A DNA stretch of 64,000 bases from Phycisphaerae bacterium (GCA_012729395.1 JAAYDF010000284.1:66441-130440), one strand, 5' to 3'; positions 9,101 to 16,695 are shown, numbered from the stretch's first letter. Program-made: numbers and translations. The notes: generated by a model not told the origin, from the letters alone.

Positions 9101-10299
9101 CCGCCCAACGACGAGATCTCGAATCACTCGTCGACACCGTCAACCAGCGATGCGAGAACCTCGACCGGCAACTGCAGGCCCTGCCCGCCGACCTCGCGAC
9201 CGTGCCCCAACTCGATGCCATCCGCACCGAGTACACCACCCAGCTGCAGGCGGTCACCAACGACCTCGAGGCTCGCAAGACCTACCTCGAACAGTCGATC
9301 CAAAAGGTGGCCCGACATTGCGACCAGGCACACGCCGCGGTCAAAACCCTCGCCCAGCACGCCGCCTCCAGCCAAGAGGTCAAGCAGCTCCGCCAGGACC
9401 AGACCCAGCGTTGGCAGGAACTCCAGCAACGGCTCAACGAACAGGGCAACCGCCATGACCACAGCGTCCAACTGCTGGCTGGCCACATCCGCCATCACGA
9501 GGAACGCGTCGCCCGCATCGAGACCAGCGAACGACCGCGGCCCGTCCACATCGAGCTGTCGCCGCAGGAGTCCTCTAAACTCGCCGACGCCGTCACCGCC
9601 GCACGAACCGAACACGAACAACTCACCGACGCCGTCGATCGCGCCGGGGCCATCGCCTCGCACCTGTCCAACGCCTCCACCGAAGTCCAGCAGGCGATGA
9701 CCGTCTGGCTCCAAAACGCCAACGAGGTCCGGCAGCAATCCGAGCAACTCCGCACCTCCGCCCAGATGGCCTCCCGCATCCTCGAGGCCATGCGAAAGTG
9801 CCACGCCACACTCGATCAGAAACTGAACTCGAAACGGTGGCAGGCTGAATTGACGCGGGGCGAGCAACTGGCCGGACGCCTCGAACAGGCCACCAGCGAG
9901 GCCAAAGTCGTCGTCGAGCGGCTCCAGGCCGCCCTCGATGACTTCGAAGCCTGCGAGGCCTCCGCCCAGGAATGGACGAAGAACCATCAGGCCGCTCGGC
10001 AAACCACCGACCGACTCGCCAAGCTGCTCGATGCCGCAACCAAGACAAGCAACCAGGTCGATAAGTCGCTCGGCCAACGCAAGCAGGCCCTCGCCGCCGT
10101 CGCGCGCAATACCAGCCGGCTCGTCTCCATCATCGACGACGCGCGGAAAAACGACGAGAAACAACGTCCCGCTACCCAGCCCGCCGATGCGGAAGATACG
10201 CCCCGGCCTACGCGCCCGGCCAGGCAGCGCATCCCCGCGCAGGTCGCGCCCATCAACTGGCCCGCGTTCCGCACCCACACCGCCGCCGAGGTCGGCTGA
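6136..10299 (+). CDS. XrtA-locus AAA+ ATPase fused to a ~1,000-residue coiled coil
   Basis: A 1387-residue protein. Residues 1-270 are an ExeA/GspA-type AAA+ ATPase of the kind found in PEP-CTERM/exosortase polysaccharide loci. It has CTHFGLHRPPFNNTPDP at the start, Walker A GEVGAGKT at 50-57, Walker B VVVLLDEGQNL with D130/E131, and sensor-like GTPRIINQICDNALL near 237. A Pro-rich linker follows (about 270-315). From roughly residue 320 to 1340 the sequence is almost pure heptad-type coiled coil rich in Gln, Arg, Glu and Leu, with no visible membrane segment. Residues 492-641 and 677-853 are diverged copies of one block. Locus ATPases of this family are usually about 270-350 residues, so the tail is exceptional. 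The start has GGAG seven bases upstream. It diverges from the export/Wzz operon and probably energises or scaffolds export; the tail's role is unknown. Confidence 0.88.
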   Translation: MYCTHFGLHRPPFNNTPDPTFYLSTPEHEEALATLQYAVTQRKGFVLITGEVGAGKTLIGRMFLRQMDRNAAVAVITHTSLSGRQLLAAICAEFELPVPPEATNLQLAEQLQTFLLDQFAQDRFVVVLLDEGQNLPDDSFEELRMLGNLEADDAKLLQVCILGQPELRDRFRQPSLRQLDQRLFRRFHLCSLDRQTTETYIRHRLAVAGYAGTDLFTPEALDAIYAASQGTPRIINQICDNALLTAYGQEAHQVDKNTITKVLEHDPVLHAPPPAPNDRQTIETAPALPANDTSGTPSGPDPVSRPADLPVASREELDALAEHVNRLKRQAENQLESFREDMRAALAQALDQYRTIQRQFEDMTGNTAADDLDRIRKQHLSETRRIIAEITQQKEQFHQLLADANQRWTETQNQIAAHSDQPLPSKRLAELEAEFDGRLHEVLEHLDLQRQQVANLAQILRDHCERTRQDLDEARQNQIQLHERMTADAQTRFDDLRATLEARLREQDKQLHALDETLAARMAAASEAVEKLNARSATTAELDRIRSEQTAALNQLLRQIGQQGDELAGLERQLAQQSDSDNQQRKAALDELRTALNEQDQRVRRLRHRLTERLQEAEKRLVALDEQCARKADLENLRTSQEARFHEVRDAQTSSIAKVREDQQAIAKILRTRQEADVQTLRATFDARLREQEQRLQSLDHELAERIATTDRAITELGSNSASAKDLETFRTEQSTALSNLLHRITDQADSLTDLQRQIAEQTNGLTGLQDQVADQTSGLTGLHRQLTEQSEANNKDHQAILDEFRTTLADQNQRVHHLRQRLIELLQAAEKRSAALSEHFARKDDVEALRSTQAAAVADLRHNTETQAAAILDRLEGDRQTVRRLIGGVAQRFRATHQQIAELASTRATNEAVSTLDAREQADTQRVLALLDEYGQSMERQFAGVADQLHNAHEEIETLTKTGARAEELERLEQQQTNDREKVLTTLAAQRRDLESLVDTVNQRCENLDRQLQALPADLATVPQLDAIRTEYTTQLQAVTNDLEARKTYLEQSIQKVARHCDQAHAAVKTLAQHAASSQEVKQLRQDQTQRWQELQQRLNEQGNRHDHSVQLLAGHIRHHEERVARIETSERPRPVHIELSPQESSKLADAVTAARTEHEQLTDAVDRAGAIASHLSNASTEVQQAMTVWLQNANEVRQQSEQLRTSAQMASRILEAMRKCHATLDQKLNSKRWQAELTRGEQLAGRLEQATSEAKVVVERLQAALDDFEACEASAQEWTKNHQAARQTTDRLAKLLDAATKTSNQVDKSLGQRKQALAAVARNTSRLVSIIDDARKNDEKQRPATQPADAEDTPRPTRPARQRIPAQVAPINWPAFRTHTAAEVG

Positions 10300-10697
10300 A
10301 CGCGGACGCCCCAAGAATCACCGCCGTAGCGGCCGCCCCCCGTGGCGGCCGGCGTGCGTAGCCCACAAACTGCGAGGCCGCCCAACACGGTACCGCCTCG
10401 CCCGCAAGAATACCCCGCTTCCGCGCCACCCCCCTGTAACCCAGGGCCTTGCACAACCTTGCCCACGCCAGCATAATCAACAGGGCGCCCCGTGGGCCGC
10501 GTACACAAGGATGGCGAAGTCGGGACAGAATGGGGACTGGCTCCGCCCCGGCAACCCCTGACAAACGAAGCATCCGCCGATGCGAGTCAGGGTGAGAGCT
10601 CCAGATACAACACTCCGGCGACGCCTGTCCCCATGGTGACCCCGCGTTCCGCAGGATAGCACCAGGGCGTCAAATACCCGATTGAGGATCCGAGGCC
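10300..10697. other. Gene-free stretch with dispersed-repeat sequences
   Basis: No supported gene. It holds a hairpin repeat at 10330-10351 (see repeat entry). It also holds a stretch around 10518-10560 (gggacagaatggggactggc and following) that resembles short repeats commonly scattered in environmental bacterial genomes; the second point is from memory and not tested. The last 20 bases carry the ribosome site of the methyltransferase gene. Confidence 0.6.
10330..10351 (-). repeat. Hairpin repeat, copy C (inverted orientation)
   Basis: Arms CGGCCGCC (10330-10337) and GGCGGCCG (10344-10351) enclose the loop CCCCGT. Read on the minus strand the loop is ACGGGG, identical to the loop of the copy at 27386-27407. 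The stem differs from that copy by a matched pair of changes that keeps the hairpin intact. It lies between two plus-strand genes. Confidence 0.65.
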
Positions 10698-11579
10698 ATG
10701 AGGCAACTATCAAGCGAACGCCGAAAATGGCTCGCCTTCGGATTGCGAGTGGCCCGGCTCATGTTGAAGGGGCCTCACCAGACACCCTTCCTTGTTCGCC
10801 GCAGTTACGACCGGCTCGCCCCAGGCTACGACCAGGCCTGGACGAACCACATGCGCTCGCGCTCGCTGCAGATGCTCGACCGCCTGGCGCCTCCCGAAAA
10901 CGCGACGTGCGTCGATCTGACCTGCGGCACCGGATACGTCACCGGTGAACTCGCCCGCCGCACGGGCGGACACGTCACCGGCGTCGATTCATCCGCCGGC
11001 ATGCTCGCCGTCGCGCGCGAGAAACACGGCCACGGCTGCCTTTTCGTCCAGGCCGACGCCGTAGACTACCTCAGATCGCTCCCCGCCCACAGCGTTGACG
11101 TGATCACCTGCGCATGGGGCCTTGGATACACACGGCCGTGGCTGATGGTGCGCGAAATGGCCCGCGTCCTACGCAGCGGCGGCCGGGCCGGCATCATCGA
11201 CAACACCCTCTTCTCGCTATCCGGAGTGCTCTGGGCCTCCGTCCTCGCATTCGCCGAACAGCCCGAGGTTCTGGTCCACGTCATGCAGGTTCGTTTTCTA
11301 CCGGCCGGTTGGTGCCTCGCGTTCCTGATGCGCATGGCCGGCCTGGCCGTGCTCGCCACCTGGGACGGAGCAAAAACCTACCACGTGCCCGACGGTCAGA
11401 CCGCCGTCGCACGATTGACCGACACCGGCGCCGGTGCCGGCTTCGAGTTCGCCGCCGACGATCTCCACCGCGAGCCCGTCTTTCGCCGATTCGCCGAGAT
11501 ACTCGAGTGCCGATATCCCGCCGAGCAAGGCATCCCCATCACCCACCGCTATCTCGCGGCCGTGGGGCGAAAACCATGA
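10698..11579 (+). CDS. Class I SAM-dependent methyltransferase (UbiE/MenG-like)
   Basis: A 293-residue Rossmann-fold methyltransferase. The SAM-binding motif I is CVDLTCGTGYVTGELA (about residues 74-89). VTGVDSSAGML (motif II) and ITCAWGLGYTRPWLMVREMARVLRSGG (motifs IV-V) follow. The N-terminus SYDRLAPGYDQAW resembles quinone-pathway methyltransferases. The gene overlaps the following UbiA-type prenyltransferase by four bases (ATGA), so both are almost certainly co-translated and act on one prenylated or to-be-prenylated product. A quinone or lipid methylation is plausible but the substrate is not readable. A GAGG lies about ten bases before the ATG. Confidence 0.8.
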   Translation: MRQLSSERRKWLAFGLRVARLMLKGPHQTPFLVRRSYDRLAPGYDQAWTNHMRSRSLQMLDRLAPPENATCVDLTCGTGYVTGELARRTGGHVTGVDSSAGMLAVAREKHGHGCLFVQADAVDYLRSLPAHSVDVITCAWGLGYTRPWLMVREMARVLRSGGRAGIIDNTLFSLSGVLWASVLAFAEQPEVLVHVMQVRFLPAGWCLAFLMRMAGLAVLATWDGAKTYHVPDGQTAVARLTDTGAGAGFEFAADDLHREPVFRRFAEILECRYPAEQGIPITHRYLAAVGRKP

Positions 11580-12412
11580 TCCCACTGCTGCGCCTCTGCC
11601 GGCCGTACTACGCCGTCCCCATGGCGGGCATCCTCATGCTGACCATCTGGTACGCCGTCGGGCACGCCATGGCCGACCTGTGGCCCTCCGCACTCCGCGC
11701 CACCCTCGCCCTCGCCATGGTCATCGCCGGCGGATACACACTCAACGACGTGCGCGATCATCGCGCGGACCGCATCAATAGCCCGAGCCGACCGATTCCC
11801 GCCGGCCAAGTGCACCCCATGACCGCCGCCATCTGGGCCTGCGGGCTGTTGCTCGGAGGCCTGGCCCTGGCTGCGACCTGCCGCTGGCAATTCCTGGCGC
11901 GCCTCGCGATCGTCACCGGCACCCTGGTGTTCTACGACCTGACCTCCAAGCATCTGGGCATCGGCAAACAACTGCTCGTCGCCCTGCTCATGACCAGCTT
12001 CTACCCCCTCGCCTTCGCCCAGGCCGGTCCGGACGCCACCGCCGCCCGAACCGCCACCCTCTACATCTTCCCCGTGTGGCTGTTCCTCACCAGCTTCGGA
12101 TACGAGATCCTCAAGGACATGCGCGATCTTCCCGGCGACCACATCGTCGCGGGTGTGCCCTCATGGATTCATCGGTCCCCCGCGCAGGCAATCCGGCTGT
12201 CAAGAATCGCGGCCGTCACAGGCTCGCTCGTGCTCGTCGGACCCGCCCTGACAGGCTGCGGATGGGTCTATCTGATCTTCCTGCCCGTCGCCGTGCTCCT
12301 GGCCGTCTGGTCGTGCTTCCTGCCGCAACGCCAAGCCATCATGGCCATCTACACACAGTGCGTGGTCGTGGGCGTCGCCGCCACCGCGGATATCATCATC
12401 CTGGGTCCATGA
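11576..12412 (+). CDS. UbiA-family prenyltransferase
   Basis: A 278-residue membrane protein starting at the ATG that overlaps the methyltransferase stop. The prenyl-diphosphate/Mg2+ motif is NDVRDHRADRINSPSRPIPA (about residues 57-76). The second aspartate motif is EILKDMRDLPGD (about 177-188). Around eight to nine hydrophobic segments surround these. The first motif, with 'RINxPxRPIPxG', resembles the digeranylgeranylglyceryl-phosphate synthase and chlorophyll synthase branch more than UbiA or MenA; that is a motif comparison from memory. It should transfer a polyprenyl group to an aromatic or glycerol acceptor in the membrane. Its 3' end overlaps the convergent radical SAM gene by 17 bases. 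Confidence 0.85.
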   Translation: MIPLLRLCRPYYAVPMAGILMLTIWYAVGHAMADLWPSALRATLALAMVIAGGYTLNDVRDHRADRINSPSRPIPAGQVHPMTAAIWACGLLLGGLALAATCRWQFLARLAIVTGTLVFYDLTSKHLGIGKQLLVALLMTSFYPLAFAQAGPDATAARTATLYIFPVWLFLTSFGYEILKDMRDLPGDHIVAGVPSWIHRSPAQAIRLSRIAAVTGSLVLVGPALTGCGWVYLIFLPVAVLLAVWSCFLPQRQAIMAIYTQCVVVGVAATADIIILGP

Positions 12413-13607
12413 ACCCCTCGCCCGCCTTGACTAGGCGACGGTATCCCTCCGGCAACGGCCCTCTTGCCGGATGCGCCCCACATAGACGTGCACTGACCTC
12501 CGGCGACAAGGGCAACGGCCCCGCGTGATCCCGCAGATCGGCGGCCAACTCACCCATCAAACAGCCGCGACGAGGCACCGGAAACAAAGCCCCCATCCGC
12601 TTCCAGATGTCACTGAGCCGCTCGGCGGTCACATCACCCAAGCTCAACGGTGTCAGATCGCACGGACACACCTGCCCGCCCGCGTCGATGTACAAGTGAT
12701 GAAAACCCGCACCACAGCCGAACAATGCGTCGGACTCCAGATACGCGAAAGACGCCACGGCCGGCCCGGCATCATGACGATTGTGCCGACTGTGGAAGTC
12801 CGCCAACGCGCGACGTTCTTCAGCAGACAGCATCACCGACCCGCACCCCGTCCACGCCCCGGTCGCCACCGGAGCCAGCACCCGGAACTCACCCGCACCC
12901 CATCGCTCACCCAGCGAGTAAAGCCGATCCAACTCCCCCGACGCCAGCTTCTCACGCGTGCTCACCGTCGAGATAGCCAGATAAACCCCCGCCGCGCGAC
13001 AGGCCTCGGCGGCCGCCTCCGCCTCGGCAAACGATCCGCACCGCCCACGCACGCGATCATGCTCGACCGCGTCCGCGTACTCGAGCCCGATGGTCACGCA
13101 CGTAACCCCGGCCGCACCAAGCCGCTCCGCCCTGCGTGCATCCAGGCCATGACCGGTCGTGAAGACAATACATGCCATCTCCGGAACCGCGGCGGCGATC
13201 AAGGCTTCCAAATCATCCCGCAACAACGGCTCACCGCCCGTCAGCCCCAACGTGGCCGTGCCCAACCCCTTGACCTGGGCAATCGTCGCCAGCATCTCAT
13301 CCGTCGTCATCGTCTTGTCCGACCGGCCCGCATAGCTGCAATGTCCGCACGCAAACGGGCACGCCCCCGTCACCGCCAGATAGGTCGAATGAGGCACCCG
13401 CCGTCGCTCAACCACCGTCCGGCAAAAACGGTCGAATGCAAGCGAGGGATACGGCGGGAAGAAGGTGTTGACGCGAATCTGCCCGGCAAAGCGATGGGGC
13501 TTCTCGTACTTCATCCGCCCGTAGAGGTACAGCAAATGCCAAGCGGGCACCCGCCCGATCATCCGGGCGAACATCCGTGCAACCATCACCGTGCGGGAGA
13601 CCCCCAT
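12396..13607 (-). CDS. Radical SAM protein with SPASM-like C-terminus
   Basis: A 403-residue protein with the radical SAM cluster CPFACGHC (CxxxCxxC, about residues 79-86) in STYLAVTGACPFACGHCSYAG. TLGLTGGEPLLRDDL is the SAM-contacting GGEP motif. Late cysteines in DALFGCGAGFHHLYIDAGGQVCPCD suggest an auxiliary Fe-S (SPASM/twitch) cluster. The fold resembles PqqE/MoaA-type and related maturases. It converges on the UbiA gene with a 17-base overlap, so it is not in the same transcript; a shared pathway with the prenyltransferase and methyltransferase is only a neighbourhood inference. The natural start may be one of several Met codons in the first 30 residues. Confidence 0.8.
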   Translation of the reverse strand: MGVSRTVMVARMFARMIGRVPAWHLLYLYGRMKYEKPHRFAGQIRVNTFFPPYPSLAFDRFCRTVVERRRVPHSTYLAVTGACPFACGHCSYAGRSDKTMTTDEMLATIAQVKGLGTATLGLTGGEPLLRDDLEALIAAAVPEMACIVFTTGHGLDARRAERLGAAGVTCVTIGLEYADAVEHDRVRGRCGSFAEAEAAAEACRAAGVYLAISTVSTREKLASGELDRLYSLGERWGAGEFRVLAPVATGAWTGCGSVMLSAEERRALADFHSRHNRHDAGPAVASFAYLESDALFGCGAGFHHLYIDAGGQVCPCDLTPLSLGDVTAERLSDIWKRMGALFPVPRRGCLMGELAADLRDHAGPLPLSPEVSARLCGAHPARGPLPEGYRRLVKAGEGFMDPG

Positions 13608-13624
13608 CCGCCAGCCTCACCTCA

Positions 13625-13653
13625 ACAGAACCACTCCCGTAAGGAAGCGGTCA
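13625..13653 (-). repeat. Dispersed palindrome family, diverged copy
   Basis: The sequence cagaaccactcccgtaagga followed by agcggtcac is a weaker copy of the palindrome in the two 67-bp repeats at 13691 and 14431. Its stem is degraded. It lies in the gap before the radical SAM start. Confidence 0.5.
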
Positions 13654-13690
13654 CCGTGTGGCACTGCTCTGTGCGTGCAAACCCGCGATC

Positions 13691-13757
13691 CCCAACAGAG
13701 CCGCGCCCGTAAGGAAGCGGTTCTTCTACACCCAGCCCACCACTCCCTCATGCCCGC
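13691..13757. repeat. 67-bp direct repeat, left copy
   Basis: Starts cccaacagagccgcgcccgt and ends cactccctcatgcccgc. It matches 14431-14497 at 64 of 67 positions in the same orientation. Its core, read on the minus strand, is AAGAACCGCTTCCTTACGGG then CGCGGCTCT, an imperfect palindrome also seen at 45569-45596. The pair brackets a single small membrane-protein gene. Confidence 0.8.
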
Positions 13758-13799
13758 GGCTCCGCCTGATGTCGCCACACAAGCCAACTACCAAGCGCC

Positions 13800-14327
13800 T
13801 CATGCCGCATCGCCGTCCATCGACTCAGCCATCGCCTGATCGGCCGTGGATGACTTCACCATCGCCTGACAGATCGCTCCACAAATCGCCCCCAGAATCG
13901 CACCAGCGGGAACGCCAAAGAGCAAGCCGAAGGGCAAACCCATGAGCAGGTCCACCAGCGATTTGTCCACGGACCCAAGCACGAGCCCAACATGAAGCAT
14001 CGTCGTAGCCAGGATCCCCACCGCCACACCGCGACGCCATCCCCAGCTCGCCCACCTATCCACCCGACCTTGTGCCACGCGCCGTGATACCAACCAGCAC
14101 CAAGTCAAAGCCGCCACCAGGCCGCAGGTCGCCCCCCAATACGTGCCCACCCGCGTAATGAACACCCGGGCCACCGCCGCTTCAGCATCCTCAGCGCCAA
14201 ACTGAAAACCACCGTATAGCAGTGAGGCAAATGCACCAAGAAGAGCCGAAAGACCGCCTGAAGCAACACAGACCAGTACAGCCAGCAGAATGAGCTTGCT
14301 TCGACGCAACTCAACGGAACCTGCCAT
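13800..14327 (-). CDS. Small integral membrane protein of unknown function
   Basis: A 175-residue protein beginning MAGSVELRRSKLILL. This start is chosen because AGGAGG sits eight bases upstream; a longer reading frame would run into the 67-bp repeat. About four hydrophobic segments are visible: LILLAVLVCVASGGLSALLG; the segment around TYWGATCGLVAALTWCWLV; GVAVGILATTMLHVGLVLG; and FGLLFGVPAGAILGAICGAI. A charged tail ends DQAMAESMDGDAA. No family is recognised. It stands alone between two near-identical 67-bp direct repeats, which raises the possibility that the segment was inserted or duplicated as a unit. Confidence 0.65.
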   Translation of the reverse strand: MAGSVELRRSKLILLAVLVCVASGGLSALLGAFASLLYGGFQFGAEDAEAAVARVFITRVGTYWGATCGLVAALTWCWLVSRRVAQGRVDRWASWGWRRGVAVGILATTMLHVGLVLGSVDKSLVDLLMGLPFGLLFGVPAGAILGAICGAICQAMVKSSTADQAMAESMDGDAA

Positions 14328-14430
14328 CTCTGAATCCTCCTGCCTGGTGCGTACCGAAACGTGGCAAAATCTCGACCAGGCCCCCGCCGCGGCCAATACG
14401 TACGACCCGCGACGCCCAACAAAGCCACCC

Positions 14431-14497
14431 CCCAGCAGAGCCGCGCCCATAAGGAAGCGGTTCTTCTACACCCAGCCTACCACTCCCTCATGCCCGC
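14431..14497. repeat. 67-bp direct repeat, right copy
   Basis: Second copy of the repeat at 13691-13757, same orientation, three mismatches. It lies upstream of the membrane-protein gene and downstream of the HAD gene end. Confidence 0.8.
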
Positions 14498-14511
14498 ATC
14501 GCCCTCGCCGA

Positions 14512-15186
14512 TCACAACGCCAACAGCGGCAGTAGATCGGTCCAGGTCAGATCCGGCGGCTCCGTGCCAATGTCCTTGATGCGGTCCGCCCGGTTCACCC
14601 ACGCCGCCCGAAGGCCCGCTCGGTGAGCACCCATCACGTCGCTGTGCAACGAGTCGCCCACATGCAGAACCCGATCCCGCGACCAGCCGGTCAACGACAG
14701 AGCATGCTCGAAGATCCGCGGCTCCGGCTTGTAGCTCCGGGCCGACTCCGAAGTCACCACATGCGAGACCGGCAAACGATGATGAGCGATCGCCGCCCGC
14801 AGCTCACGCTCGTCGGCGTTGCTCACAATGCAGACCGGCAGGTGCAGCCGGGCGAAAACCTCGGCCACCTCCTCGAACAGCGCCGGCCTGACCATGTACG
14901 CGTTGAACCGCTCGATGTACGGGTCCGGGTCGATCGCCCCGACGTGCGGCCGCAGGGTCTCCACCAGCGTGTCCCGCTCGATGTCCACCAACAGACGGAA
15001 AGGCCCGCCGTCCACCGCCTCGATGGCCGCGAAGTAATGATCGCCCCAACGAGACGCCAAATCCGCGGCACTGATCGCCAAACCGTGGTCGCGAGCCACC
15101 TGCCCACAGATCGACTCGACCGCTCGGCGGTCCCCCGAGGCTACCGTGCCGTAAAAATCAAGGAAGATACCCTGCAACTCAGCCAT
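14512..15186 (-). CDS. HAD-superfamily hydrolase, haloacid-dehalogenase-like
   Basis: A 224-residue HAD protein that starts at ATG 15186 with AAGGAG just upstream. Motif I is IFLDFYGTV: the nucleophile Asp is present, but the usual second Asp is Tyr, as in L-2-haloacid dehalogenase-type members. Motif II is CIVSNADE, the lysine of motif III is in SYKPEPRIFEHAL, and motif IV is LHVGDSLHSDVMGAH. A helical cap of about 80 residues lies between motifs I and II. The substrate is unknown; the YjjG/phosphatase and dehalogenase branches are both possible. It diverges from accD with 111 bases between starts. Confidence 0.82.
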   Translation of the reverse strand: MAELQGIFLDFYGTVASGDRRAVESICGQVARDHGLAISAADLASRWGDHYFAAIEAVDGGPFRLLVDIERDTLVETLRPHVGAIDPDPYIERFNAYMVRPALFEEVAEVFARLHLPVCIVSNADERELRAAIAHHRLPVSHVVTSESARSYKPEPRIFEHALSLTGWSRDRVLHVGDSLHSDVMGAHRAGLRAAWVNRADRIKDIGTEPPDLTWTDLLPLLAL

Positions 15187-15297
15187 CCGTTCTCCTTTGC
15201 CACCCTGGACGGCACGCATTATAGTGTCACCCCTGCCCGGGAGCGCGTTTCCGGGCCGTACACCCCGGCCAACCAGGCCGGACCGGAGGTTCCTGAG

Positions 15298-16152
15298 TTG
15301 GCGGATGAGACCACAATCAGCACGGAACAGGGCGGAACCGCCCCCACGCCATCGCCGCGTGTCGATGTGCCCAAGGGCGTCTGGCAGCAGTGCCCCGCCT
15401 GCCAGGGGATCCTGCACGCCAAGGCCCTCGAAGAAGCCCTCTTCGTCTGCCCCCAGTGCGGCTACCATCACCGCATCAACGCCCGCACCCGAATCGAACA
15501 GCTCGTCGACCCCGGAACCTTCGAGGAGTTCCTCGCCGACTTGGTCAGCACCGACCCCCTCAGCTTCAAGGACCGCATGGGCTACAAGGACCGCCTCAAA
15601 CAAGCCCAAGACAAAACCCACGAGACCGAGGCCGTCGTGGCCGGCAAAGCATTCATCCGCGGCCGACCCGTCATCCTCGCGGTCATGGACCCCTTCTTCA
15701 TCATGGCCTCCATGGGCGCCGTCGTCGGCGAGAAGATCAGCGCCGCCATCGAACGGGCCACCGACGAAAACGTCCCCTTCGTCGTAGTCACCGCATCCGG
15801 CGGAGCCCGCATGCAGGAGGGCATGGTCTCACTCGTCCAAATGGCCAAAACATCCGCCGCCGTCGCGCGACTCGACGACGCGGGCGGACTCTACATCGTG
15901 ATCATGACCGACCCCACCACCGCCGGCGTCGCCGCCAGCTTCGCTTCGCTGGGCGACATCCACCTCGCCGAGCCCGGATCCATGGTCGGCTTCGCCGGTC
16001 CGCGGGTCATCGAGAACACCATCAAGGCGACCCTGCCCAACGGATTCCAGTCCGCCGAGTTCATGCTCGAACACGGCTTCATCGACCGCATCGTGCCGCG
16101 CCGAATGCTGCGAACCGAAATCGCCCGAATCATCGACTACGCGGGAAAATAA
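15298..16152 (+). CDS. accD: Acetyl-CoA carboxylase carboxyltransferase subunit beta
   Basis: A 284-residue AccD. The start is taken as TTG 15298 because GGAGG lies eight bases upstream, there is no in-frame ATG nearby, and the resulting length is normal. A zinc ribbon uses C32-x2-C35 and C51-x2-C54. The carboxyltransferase core includes GRPVILAVMDPFFIMASMG, VVTASGGARMQEGM and IVIMTDPTTAGVAASFASLG, then AEPGSMVGFAGPRVIENT. It transfers the carboxyl group from biotin to acetyl-CoA in the first step of fatty-acid synthesis, with AccA, which is not in this window. The Pro/Thr-rich first 24 residues are variable. Confidence 0.93.
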   Translation: MADETTISTEQGGTAPTPSPRVDVPKGVWQQCPACQGILHAKALEEALFVCPQCGYHHRINARTRIEQLVDPGTFEEFLADLVSTDPLSFKDRMGYKDRLKQAQDKTHETEAVVAGKAFIRGRPVILAVMDPFFIMASMGAVVGEKISAAIERATDENVPFVVVTASGGARMQEGMVSLVQMAKTSAAVARLDDAGGLYIVIMTDPTTAGVAASFASLGDIHLAEPGSMVGFAGPRVIENTIKATLPNGFQSAEFMLEHGFIDRIVPRRMLRTEIARIIDYAGK

Positions 16153-16324
16153 CCTCACTACGACCCAGCCCCACGCCCCAGTGCTTTTTTGGGGACTCCC
16201 CTCGCCACCGCCCAAACGGTCTTGGTGACTAATCGTAAGGTATTAGCCCCCGTAAACCGATACACTGTATGGGAATCAGGAGCCCGGCTCGTGAACGGGG
16301 TCCAACTTAGAGGAGATCTCGCGA

Positions 16325-16648
16325 ATGTCATCCCCCAGTGAGCCCCCTATCTTCAGCAGCCTGGCCTCCGACCCCGAGATGCTCGAGCTCGTCCAGGAGT
16401 TCGTGCAGGCGCTGCCCGACCGAGTCAATGCCATCGTAGAGGCCCTAAGCTCAAATAACCTGCAGGAAATCCAGCGGCTGGCCCACCAACTCAAAGGGGC
16501 AAGCGGAGGTTATGGTTTCGACATCATCGGCCAGGCCGCCGCCGACCTCAATGCCGCAGCCCGAACCGCAAGCACCGTGGGAGAACTCACCCCCCAGATC
16601 CAGGAACTCATCTCCCTCTGCCAACGCGCCCGCGACACCGCACCATGA
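16325..16648 (+). CDS. Stand-alone histidine phosphotransfer (Hpt) protein
   Basis: A 107-residue, all-helical Hpt domain. The phosphoacceptor is H54 in RLAHQLKGASGGYGF, the canonical HxLKGxSxxxG motif. The start has GAGGAG nine bases upstream. It would shuttle phosphate between a hybrid kinase and a response regulator, neither of which is encoded here. It lies 172 bases after accD. Confidence 0.88.
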   Translation: MSSPSEPPIFSSLASDPEMLELVQEFVQALPDRVNAIVEALSSNNLQEIQRLAHQLKGASGGYGFDIIGQAAADLNAAARTASTVGELTPQIQELISLCQRARDTAP

Positions 16649-16695
16649 GCGCACCAACTGTTCGCGGGAAGAAGGCGAGAACCACACCACATCGC

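Noticed and set aside
6376-10314. Long minus-strand reading frames opposite the coiled-coil gene
   Set aside because: They are by-products of the strong codon bias of the plus-strand coiled coil; the plus frame has the AAA+ motifs and a good ribosome site.
13608-13799. A gene in the gap left of the small membrane protein
   Set aside because: The short frames there are read from the repeat copies and are echoed in the same way at 14431-14497.
16176-16199. Intrinsic terminator after accD
   Set aside because: CCCCAGTGCTTTTTTGGGG can only form a short stem with the T-run in the loop, not after the hairpin.
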